The notes under the pieces were generated by a model. That model saw only the letters and a program-made list of their open reading frames with translations, was not told the origin of the DNA and ran no database searches. A program made the position numbers and the translations under genes. Of a stretch of DNA of 64,000 bases, positions 46,135-54,461 are shown in pieces. Positions within the stretch are counted from its first letter, which is position 1. Each line of letters starts with the position of its first letter. Origin of the DNA: Lewinellaceae bacterium (lineage in GTDB: Bacteria > Bacteroidota > Bacteroidia > Chitinophagales > Saprospiraceae); NCBI GenBank assembly GCA_016716135.1, contig JADJWX010000011.1:1-64000 (forward strand), given 5' to 3'.

Positions 46135-49100
46135 TCAATGCCCGCAAACACATTTTGCCTCCTGGCAAGTGTGCGTCATTCCGGAACCATTGATTTGGCT
46201 GCCCGGCAGTTCGAACCAGAATTTACCACGTTTAATATCGTAGTTGCCGGTTTCGTTCAAGGTGTCGGCATCATACAGGCGGCCGTTGACCATCACGTAA
46301 CGGAGTTTTTCGCTGTTGCGGATATCGGCCAAGGGATTGGCGTCCAGCACCATCAGGTCGGCCAGTTTGCCAGCAGCCAGGGACCCGATTTCCTTGTCCA
46401 TGCCCAGGTAACGGGCGCCGTTGATGGTCGCGCATTTTAGCGCCTGGTGGTTCGACATACCGCCCTGCGCCAGCATCCATAGTTCCCAGTGCGCGCCGAG
46501 GCCCTGCAATTGGCCATGCGATCCCAGATTGATGTTGATGCCGGCATCCTGCATCTTTTTCAGCTGTTTGCTTACCAGAATATGGCCGTTTTCGTACTCC
46601 TCGTCGGGGATCATTTCACGGTGGCGGGCCCGGCTTTCCAGGATATGCCGGGGAGTGAAATTCAACAGGCGCCGATGTTTCCAGACTTCACTTTTTTGAT
46701 AAAAATAATACTCGCCGCTCATGGCGCCGTAGCACACGATGAGGGTCGGTGTGTTGTGGGCTTTTGTTTTTCCCCAGAGTTTCAACACATCGTCGTAGAT
46801 GGTTGCCACCGGCAGGTTGTGTTCCACGCCGGTGTGGCCGTCGACCACCTGGCTCAGGTTGTGATAAAAAAACGAGCCGCCTTCGGGCATCACTTCCATG
46901 TTCAGTTCGCGGGCGGCGGCGATCACCTGCTGGCGCTGATCGCGGCGCGGCTGGTTGTAACTTTTGACCGAAAAAGCGCCCCAGGCTTTGGTGCGGCGCA
47001 GGGTGCTCCGCGCATCGTCGAGGCTGTTGATGGGGCCTTGAAATCGCCGTCGGCGCCGTACAAAATGGTGCCGGTGCTGTACAGGCGCGGCCCGGTCATG
47101 CGGCCTGCACGCAACATTTCCGCATTGGAAAAAGCCATTTCGGAATTCACGGAAGGGTCGTGCATGGTGGTCACCCCGAAAGCCAGGTTGGCGTAGTACT
47201 CCCACTGTTTTTGCGGGTTGAGGCCAAAACGAAAATTGCCTGAATGCGCGTGCACATCCACGATGCCGGGCATGATCGTTTTGCCCTTGCAATCGATCCG
47301 TTTGGCATTTGCCGTTGGGTTTTCCCGGGCAAACCGGCGGTATTCGGATGCTGTGCCGACAAAGGCGATTTTATTTTGGCTGACCGCCAAAACGCCGTTT
47401 TCGATCACCTGGTCGCCCTCCATGGTGATGATACGTGCGTTTTCAAACACAATACTGCCGTCGGGCACATCTGTTTTCAGCCGCAAGCCAATTTTTTGCC
47501 CCGTTTCGGGCAAGGGCGGCAGGCTGTCGGGCGCGCCGGGCAGGAAGGTGAAACGCTGCGTCAGATCGAGGGTGAAATATTCATCGCCAAGGGTGTAGTG
47601 CACGTTTTTGCTATCGGCAGACCAGTGGAGGTTGTAGCCTGCGTCTTTGGCGATCTGGCTAACGGGGATGGCTTTTGATTCGGCGTTCAGGTCGATGGTC
47701 AGACCGGGCGCCGGCATGGGGCATACGTAGGCTTTGTGCAGTTCGGTGAAGGCCAGCCACTTGCCGTCGGGCGAGGGCGCCCACTGGTTCACGTATTTGC
47801 TTTTGAACAGCTCGCGGCGATCCTGACCGTTCAGGTCGAAGGAGACCAGTTTTTTATCGAGCCCACCGAACAGGTAGCCGCCGGTATTTACCAGGATACG
47901 TTTTCCGTCGGGGCTGAAGTGGGGGTTTGCCCCTTCGTCGGTGATGAAATTTTCTTCTGGCACTTGAAGTACCGGACCATCTTTCAGATTGGTGATATCC
48001 AGCAAGTAAATGCCCGGTTTAACGCCTCGTGTCGGTCCCTGTTCATCATTTCCATTTTCCACTTGAAAAATAACTTGATTGCCGTCCGGAGAAAAACGCG
48101 GAGTCCGGTAAATGGCTTCTTTGATCAGCACCGCAGTTGCTGCACCTGAAGCAAGGTCAACTATCCAAATTGTCCCTTGGGTATAATCAATCCAGGTGAC
48201 GTACACCACTTTTGTACCATCGGGAGAAAAGGCCGGTTCAAATTCCAGTTGGTCTTCCATTGCAAACCTGTTTGATCTGGATTTGCTGTAGTCGGTGACC
48301 AATCGCTCCGGAGTGCCATTTGGCAATTGTTTTTTATAAAGTTTGCCGGCGGCATTGAAAACCAGCATTTTACCGTCAGGGCTGGTTACGGCCTGGCGAA
48401 TTGCTTTTGCTCCAAAAGTGTTTTCAAAAACCTTGTTTTCAAAACGAAGTGTTTCTGCAACCTTGGTTTTCACCTTACAGGAAAACGGAATTACTTCAAC
48501 CGGAATAGGTGAAACATTGGATTCAACATCCATTATTTCGGCAGCGTTTACACGAATTTTTTTCAGGTTTCCACCCGCCCAAATAATTATTTCATACTCC
48601 GAGTCAGCGCCATTTTTTACGGTTCGCCAGGAGAACCCGGGATAACAACCAAAAATCGTCCAGGCTTCCTGCTGGTCTTTGTCCAGGCCGCTGTACACCG
48701 GGAACTCACCGCCATTGCGCATGTCGCGCAGAAACAGCACCGTTTTGGTATCCACGCGCCGGACAAAAGCCAGCCACTTGCCATCGGGGCTGATTTGCGG
48801 GCGGAAAGCGCCGCCGGAGCCGCCGGTCACGTTTTCCACCTTGCCTTCCGTGCGGTCGTAGCGGCGGATGGCAAAAATTTGCTTGAGCGGGTCTTTGTTG
48901 TAGTTGAACATGCCGCCGGGGTACATGTCTTCGCTAAAATAGATGTAGCGGCCATCGGGGCTGACGGAGGGTTCGTTGGCGGCATCCTGTTGATCGTTTT
49001 TGCGTTTGGTCAGCTGAATACCTTCGCCGCCGGAAATGTGGTACATCCAGAGTTCGCCGGCGCCCAGCGAGCGGGTGCTGGTGAAGTGTTTGCGCGCCAC

Positions 49101-49556
49101 GAAATACTGCGCGCTTGCCCCGTTGCCGGCGGGGTCGGGCATCCAGCAGGCGTTGTTGAGCAGCCGGAAATTTTCTTTGGTGATCTGGCGGGCGTTGGAG
49201 CCATCGGTTTGCATGACCCAGATATTGTCGCCCCCACCGGCATCGCTGGTGAACAGGATTTGTTTGCCGTCGGGCGAAAAACGCGGCTGTACTTCCCAGG
49301 CAATACCGGCGCGGATGCAGGTGGCTTCACCGCCGGCGATGGGCATGGTGTAAATGTCGCCGAGCAGGTCAAAGGCGATCATTTGGCCGTCGGGGCTGAC
49401 ATCGAGGTTCATCCAGGTGCCCTCGTTTAGGGTAAATTCAACCTCCGAAAAAGGAATTCCCTCGGGATTGGAAACATCCCATTTTTTCTTATCGGTTTGA
49501 GCGGTGGCAAAAGTAGTCAGAGCAAGCAGCCCGGCGCACAGGAGATTTTTCTTCAT
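46135..49556 (-). CDS. TolB-type propeller plus amidohydrolase, secreted (single-base frameshift)
   Basis: About 1,140 aa after restoring one base in the GGGG at 47032-47035 (one more needed); the two frames join exactly as FKAPINSLDDARS. I chose the ATG at 49556, which opens a signal peptide (KKNLLCAGLLALTTFATAQ). Residues about 40-700 are a beta-propeller built from PD40/WD40-type repeats (SPDG motif repeated more than ten times). The C-terminal part (about 720-1140) is a metal-dependent amidohydrolase with DVHAHSG, HxH metal ligands, and a GKLADLMVLDANPLADI end typical of the superfamily. Substrate unknown. Such fused secreted proteins are frequent in Bacteroidota. Confidence 0.82.
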
Positions 49557-49610
49557 AGTCCAAAATTTGAAGGGCATAATTACAAAATGTTGTACACATG
49601 GCTGTACATG

Positions 49611-49648
49611 CAAAAAGCCATAGCTGCAATCGGAGTGCAACTATGGCT
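49611..49648 (-). terminator. Rho-independent terminator of the CX4CH lipoprotein gene
   Basis: Reading the minus strand, AGCCATAGTTGCA and TGCAGCTATGGCT form a 13-base stem with one mismatch and a 7-base loop, followed by TTTTTGC. It starts 28 bases after the stop codon of the gene at 49676-50062. Confidence 0.6.
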
Positions 49649-49675
49649 GAGTCAAAAATGATGGGGGGGGGTAAA

Positions 49676-50062
49676 TTATTCCGGGTAGCCGTTTTTAGCC
49701 CAGCAGGCCAATACGTTGATTTGCAGTTCCGGCAGTTTGGCGCCGCCATCCGGCATGGGCTCGCAGTCTTCGCCGTGGTTGATGGCGCAGAGTACGTCCT
49801 GGGTTTGAAAGGCTGCTTTGGCCGTGACAAAGGTGGATAAATTGATGCCGTTTTGCTGCGTTACGGCATCGTGGCAGCCGCCGAGGGCGCAGCTATTATC
49901 GAGAATGTTTTTCACGGCAAAGGTGTAGGTATTGGCGATCGGGTCGATAGCAGAGCAATCGGCCTCGGCCAGGTAATCGCGTTTGCTGTCTTTTTTGCAG
50001 GCGGCCCAACTTAAAGCCAGGAACAGCGTTAATGCGGTAAGTGATACAACGGATAATTTCAT
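49676..50062 (-). CDS. Small lipoprotein with cytochrome-like CX4CH motif
   Basis: About 128 aa. The N-terminal signal ends in a lipobox-like SWAAC, so lipid anchoring is likely. The mature part has NSCALGGCHD (C-x4-C-H) and, towards the end, EPMPDGGAKLPE, arranged like the heme-attachment motif and the Met-ligand loop of a class I cytochrome c, but with four residues between the Cys instead of two. I recall many Bacteroidota lipoproteins with this CX4CH form, some annotated as cytochrome-like. Heme binding is unproved. An ATG three codons upstream (50071) is an alternative start. It is divergent from the DUF2007 gene. Confidence 0.6.
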   Translation of the reverse strand: MKLSVVSLTALTLFLALSWAACKKDSKRDYLAEADCSAIDPIANTYTFAVKNILDNSCALGGCHDAVTQQNGINLSTFVTAKAAFQTQDVLCAINHGEDCEPMPDGGAKLPELQINVLACWAKNGYPE

Positions 50063-50203
50063 AAAGGACATGATTTGGTGTAACGTGTAAAAGGAATTTG
50101 AGAACGCCAAAATATCGGGACTGGTGCCAAATGCCCTAAAAATGTTTCCGAACTGCCAAAACAAGCAGTAAAACCAGCCCTTGTTTTTTACTAAATTAGC
50201 GCT

Positions 50204-50584
50204 ATGCCGCACGACAATATTCTGGACGATTTTAATTTTGACGACAGCCCGTACTTCGAAGAAAATTCCGGTGAAGTGGTTGCTAAATTTTATTCCGCCC
50301 TGGAAGCGGATGTGGCGGCGGCCCGGTTGCGCGCGGAGGGAATTCCGTGCTTTATTGCCAATGCCGCCTCCCAATCCGTATTGCCGCACCTGCAATTACT
50401 GGTCCGCCTCCATGTTCGGCCCGCCGATGCCGAACGCGCCCGCTTGTTGCTGGCCGAAGCAGCAATCGATGCCCAGGAATCCGCTTATGCGGAAAGCGAT
50501 AACCGGGTACTTACTTTTTTGGCTATTTTAATCGGATTATTGCTGGCTATATTATTGGTACGCGCTATGTGGGGTGTATATTAG
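50204..50584 (+). CDS. DUF2007-type protein with C-terminal membrane helix
   Basis: Protein of 126 aa. VAKFYSALEADVAAARLRAEGIPCFIANAA followed by LVRLHVRPADAERARLLL is the compact alpha/beta arrangement of DUF2007 (putative signal transducing protein family); the last 25 residues form one membrane helix (LTFLAILIGLLLAILLV). Function unknown. The domain is cytoplasmic by the expected topology, tail-anchored. The membrane protein gene follows after 50 bases. Confidence 0.7.
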   Translation: MPHDNILDDFNFDDSPYFEENSGEVVAKFYSALEADVAAARLRAEGIPCFIANAASQSVLPHLQLLVRLHVRPADAERARLLLAEAAIDAQESAYAESDNRVLTFLAILIGLLLAILLVRAMWGVY

Positions 50585-50634
50585 AGGCTGATATTTCGTG
50601 TAACTTTTCTGGAAACCCAACGCAATTACATCCT

Positions 50635-51998
50635 ATGACCTCGCCTACCATCAAATGGGCCGGCGCCATCCTGGCCGGCGGCTTTATCCTTTCCTTTCTG
50701 GGCTTGTACAATGGCTACCCTTCGTTTACCCCGATACCGGAGCGTATATTTTTTCCGGATTTCAGGGCGAAGTTCCAATGGACCGGCCTATAACCTATGG
50801 GCTCTTCATCCGGCACAGCAGTATGGCCGAAAGCCTTTTTTGGGTAATGTTTACTCAAGGTTTATTGACCAGTTTGGCCATTTATTTCCTGCTCCGCCAA
50901 TTTTACAGCTCCATTACGCCGTTTGGATTTATCGGCCTGTTGTTGGCATTGACGGCCTGTACTTCGATTTCCTATTATACCTCATTTTTGACTCCGGATT
51001 TATTTACGCCAATTTTTTGGACTTGCCTGGCAATCCTTCTGCTTGGCAACCTGTCCGGGCGCAGTTTTTTTTGGGTGACTTTTTTGGCCTGGTTTGCCCT
51101 GATAATGCACAGTTCCACCCTGGTTGCCGCCGTTTTGTTTACAATTATTTTGGCGATAGCCAGTTTATGGCGTCGCGTGCGAGCGGTAATTCCTGTAAAA
51201 AAGACCGTAATGGTTGGTTTGCTCACGTTGGTGAGCTGGCTTTCAGTTATGTCGATCCATCTTGCTCATAATGCTCCGTTTGCCGTACAACAAGCCGGCC
51301 ATGCATTCTTTTTGGGGCGTTTGAATGAAATAGGCCTGCTAAGGCCGCATCTTCAAAAAGCCTGCGCCGAAAAGAATTACCCGATTTGTAAATACAAGGA
51401 TGAAATTCCAGACGATTTTTTGTGGGGGCAGGACAGCCCGTCAAGAAAGGATGGCGGATGGGTTGCGCACAAAACCGAATACCGCGACATAATCTGGAAT
51501 ATTTTAACGACACCACGAGACCTGAAAAACTTTGCCATTTTCGCCGTCAACGGCACGCTGATGCAACTGGCCTATTTTCGAATTGAAGACACCGGCGCCA
51601 TGCGGGAACAGACACCGCCCTTTGAAGCGGTCAAACAGTATTTCCCACGCGAATTGATCAGTTATAAAATTGCGCACCAACACCACCGGAACCATTTTTT
51701 AGATTTCAGCGGGCACAACACCAGGCAGCAATACCTTTTTTTCGGTTTTATACTGTTGCTTGCAGGTTTAGGGCACCCCGGGGTGCGCCGGCGCATGACG
51801 CCTTCCATGGCCCACCTGCTGCTTTTTTGCGCCATTGCGCTGGTGATCAATGCGTTTGTTTGCAGCACATTTTCAACGGTTGTTTCCCGGTACCAGGGAA
51901 GATTGCTTTGGCTGGCGATTCTCGTCGAATTCGTGGCCATTATCCAGATTGGTACGCATTGGTATGCGGAGCGAAAGCCTTCCCGGGAACGTGCTTAG
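50635..51998 (+). CDS. Polytopic membrane protein, possibly GT-C-like (single-base frameshift)
   Basis: About 454 aa if one C is restored in the CCC at 50718-50720 (four needed): the first 30 residues (MTSPTIKWAGAILAGGFILSFLGLYNGYP) then continue as FVYPDTGAYIFSGFQGEVPMDRP. About nine to ten membrane helices. The first loop has an Asp (PDTGAYI) and a VPxDRPITYGLF segment, placed like the acidic donor-binding loop of GT-C glycosyltransferases, but no family is certain. The C-terminal tail is basic. Its TAG stop overlaps the TAA stop of the convergent rimO by two bases. Confidence 0.6.
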
Positions 51999-53314
51999 GT
52001 TTCTGCGACCAGCTGTCCGAACAAATCAAAGTCTTCAGCATCCGTAATCCGGATGTTGGCAAAATCTCCGATCCGGACATAGTTGGATTTTGCTTCAACA
52101 AGCACTTCATTATCCACTTCCGGTGAATCGGCTTCCGTGCGGCCAATGAAATAAGCGCCCTCCTTCCGGTCAAACAGCGTTTTGAACACCTGGCCGATTT
52201 TTGCCTGATTTTTTTGGAAAGAAATATCCTGCTGGGCGTCCATCAGGGCTTGAGCGCGTTCTGCTTTTATTTCCGGCGACACATCGTCGGTAGTTTCGTG
52301 CGCCCGGGTGCTTTCTTCATGGGAATATTGGAAAACTCCGACCCGCTCGAATTGTTGCTCCTGCACAAAATCGAGCAGGGTTTCAAAGTCGGCATCTGTT
52401 TCACCGGGGTAACCGACAAGGAAAGTAGTACGCAAGGCAATTCCCGGCACTTTGGCCCGGATCTGGTCGAGCAGGCGGCGCGTTTCATCCCGCGTAATTT
52501 GCCGGCGCATGGCTTCCAGCACCGGATCGCTGGCATGCTGGAGGGGCATGTCGAGGTAGTTGCAAATCTCCGGGCGGGCAGCCATCACATCCAGTATTTC
52601 CAACGGGAATTTACTCGGATAAGCATAATGCAGGCGAATCCATTCGATACCTTCCACGTCGGCCAGGGCATGAAGCAGGCGGGGCAATTCGCGTTTTTTG
52701 TAAATATCCAGCCCGTAGTAGGTCAGTTCCTGCGCAATCAGCATCAATTCCTTCACCCCGCGCCGGGCCAGGTTGCGCGCTTCCAGCACCAGTTCTTCAA
52801 TTGGCCGGCTGATATGCGTACCGCGCATGAGCGGGATGGCGCAGAACGAGCAGGTGCGGTTGCAACCCTCCGAAATTTTCAGGTAGGCGTAGTGCGGGAG
52901 TGTGGTAATCTGCCGTTCGCCCAGCAATTCGTGTTTGTAGTCGGCATCCAGGCGGGCCAGCAGCGCCGGCATCTCGAGGGTGCCGAAATAGGCATCGACT
53001 TCGGGAATGGCTTGCTCCAGGTCGTCTTTATAGCGTTGGGAAAGGCAACCGGTGACGTAGAGTTTGTCTATTTCACCCTTTTTTTTCAGGTCGGCATGCT
53101 CCACGATGGCATCGATACTTTCCTGTTTGGCCAGGTCGATGAAGCCGCAGGTATTGATGACCACAATATTGGCTTTTGTGTTGTCCTGTTCGTGCGTAAC
53201 GTCATAATCGTTGCCGCGCAGCTGCGTGATCAGGTTTTCACTATCCACCAGGTTTTTGGAGCAGCCCAGGGTGATTACGTTTATTTTATCCTTTCGTAAG
53301 GTCTTCGTTTTCAT
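51995..53314 (-). CDS. rimO: Ribosomal protein uS12 methylthiotransferase
   Basis: Radical SAM enzyme, 439 aa, that methylthiolates a conserved Asp of ribosomal protein S12. Two Fe-S clusters are visible: the N-terminal UPF0004 cluster (Cys18 in TLGCSKNLVDSE, Cys56 in NTCGFID, Cys90 in VTGCLSQRY) and the radical SAM cluster in SEGCNRTCSFCAI (Cys151, Cys155, Cys158). GPGET-like VGYPGETDADFE and a C-terminal TRAM domain (about 370-439) complete the family plan. NTCGFID and the CSKN motif point to RimO rather than MiaB. The ATG at 53314 was preferred to the longer open frame because family similarity begins just after it. Confidence 0.93.
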   Translation of the reverse strand: MKTKTLRKDKINVITLGCSKNLVDSENLITQLRGNDYDVTHEQDNTKANIVVINTCGFIDLAKQESIDAIVEHADLKKKGEIDKLYVTGCLSQRYKDDLEQAIPEVDAYFGTLEMPALLARLDADYKHELLGERQITTLPHYAYLKISEGCNRTCSFCAIPLMRGTHISRPIEELVLEARNLARRGVKELMLIAQELTYYGLDIYKKRELPRLLHALADVEGIEWIRLHYAYPSKFPLEILDVMAARPEICNYLDMPLQHASDPVLEAMRRQITRDETRRLLDQIRAKVPGIALRTTFLVGYPGETDADFETLLDFVQEQQFERVGVFQYSHEESTRAHETTDDVSPEIKAERAQALMDAQQDISFQKNQAKIGQVFKTLFDRKEGAYFIGRTEADSPEVDNEVLVEAKSNYVRIGDFANIRITDAEDFDLFGQLVAET

Positions 53315-53417
53315 AGAAATAATTCGACACCAAAACTTTAACAGCACAAAGGTCGGGCAAATCCTGCGTATTTTACGGATTCCTCTATTTTTGCGCCCCG
53401 CAATGCACCTGTACTCC

Positions 53418-53969
53418 ATGTCGCAACAAGATTTGATCGCTCAATTAGAAGTTGAACTTCGGGCCGCACTGGCCGAAATTCGCACCCGGTTTGCCACGCT
53501 CGACCCTAATGTGCTCCGCCACCGGCCTGCTCCCGAAGTTTGGAACATACTCGAATGTATGGCACACCTCAACCGGTATGCCGACGACTACATCCCTGGC
53601 ATCAACCGCGCCATCCACCGGGCAAAAGCCCGCTGTTGGATGCCCGGCGACACGGTGCTGTACACTGCACGTGGCCGACGGCTGGTTCGGCGGGCCGACC
53701 CGGCTAACGGTAAAACCTTCAAGGCAGGTAAACGCTACAACTTTACCCACCAGCCGGTAGAACCCGAGGTGATCAAGTCGTTGATCATCAAATACGAACA
53801 GCTGCTGCGAATTCTGGAATCGGCCAAAGAAGTGGATATCAACCGCCCGACAGTCGACAAGGTCGGCTCCTGGTTTGGCCGCTACTCCCTGGGCAATTTG
53901 TTGGAATTTCTGATCAGGCACAACCGCCGGCATCTGATGCAGGCGCAGAACTTGCTGGAAAAACCGTAG
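53418..53969 (+). CDS. DinB-like four-helix protein
   Basis: Protein of 183 aa of the DinB/YfiT superfamily. The metal-binding His pattern is visible: HLNRYADDYIP near residue 47 and RHNRRHLMQ near 170. Such proteins bind a divalent metal and some are thiol-dependent transferases; the specific activity here is unknown. An upstream ATG at 53403 is possible, but the -7 box TATTTTTG (53386-53393) would lie only nine bases away, so I favour 53418. Confidence 0.8.
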   Translation: MSQQDLIAQLEVELRAALAEIRTRFATLDPNVLRHRPAPEVWNILECMAHLNRYADDYIPGINRAIHRAKARCWMPGDTVLYTARGRRLVRRADPANGKTFKAGKRYNFTHQPVEPEVIKSLIIKYEQLLRILESAKEVDINRPTVDKVGSWFGRYSLGNLLEFLIRHNRRHLMQAQNLLEKP

Positions 53970-54027
53970 CGTTTGCCAAAAATGGGCTGCCGGAGCACTA
54001 AAGCCCTTAATTGGGGTTCCGACTAAA

Positions 54028-54387
54028 TTAGCTGCCCTTCGGAACGATCTCCGTTTTTTCGCCAAAATAATGTGCAAACTTGGCCATTTCTTCTGCCAAA
54101 TCCTTGTTTTGCGTGGCGCGCAAATACGTCTGGCTCAGCGAACGGAGGGTCTGATAAAAAAAACGATCCATCTCCTGCACCTGCATTTCTTTGGTCCAAA
54201 GATCAATGCGCAGCGTATCGCGGTGGTTTTTGTCAAACAACGCCACAGCCATGGCCTTACATTCTTCCATTTGGCCATCCGGGTGCATATCGCTTGCTGC
54301 CCACTCGATTTTTACCGGCACCCGGTCTTTGTCCAGACCGACTTTTATGGTGATTGCACTCGTATTGGCAACTTCATTCGCTTCCAT
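54028..54387 (-). CDS. gldC: Gliding motility protein GldC
   Basis: Small cytoplasmic protein, 119 aa, found in Bacteroidota gliding gene sets. ITIKVGLDKDRVPVKIEWAASD, followed by TLRIDLWTKEMQVQEMDRFFYQTL and QTYLRATQNKDLAEEMAKFAHYF, matches the family almost end to end. GldC is accessory: in Flavobacterium johnsoniae mutants move less well rather than not at all (established). Its partner gldB is not in the window. TACTTTTG (minus, 54427-54420) may be its -7 box. Confidence 0.9.
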   Translation of the reverse strand: MEANEVANTSAITIKVGLDKDRVPVKIEWAASDMHPDGQMEECKAMAVALFDKNHRDTLRIDLWTKEMQVQEMDRFFYQTLRSLSQTYLRATQNKDLAEEMAKFAHYFGEKTEIVPKGS

Positions 54388-54461
54388 ATTTCAAAATAAT
54401 TGTTTCAAAAATTGACCCGCAAAAGTAATTCAAAAAGCCTGAAGCGCCTATTTTTACACCC

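Noticed and set aside
46135..49556. Two separate genes, propeller and amidohydrolase
   Set aside because: The frames join with one added base into a continuous amidohydrolase domain, and the second frame has no start codon or ribosome-binding site at the junction.
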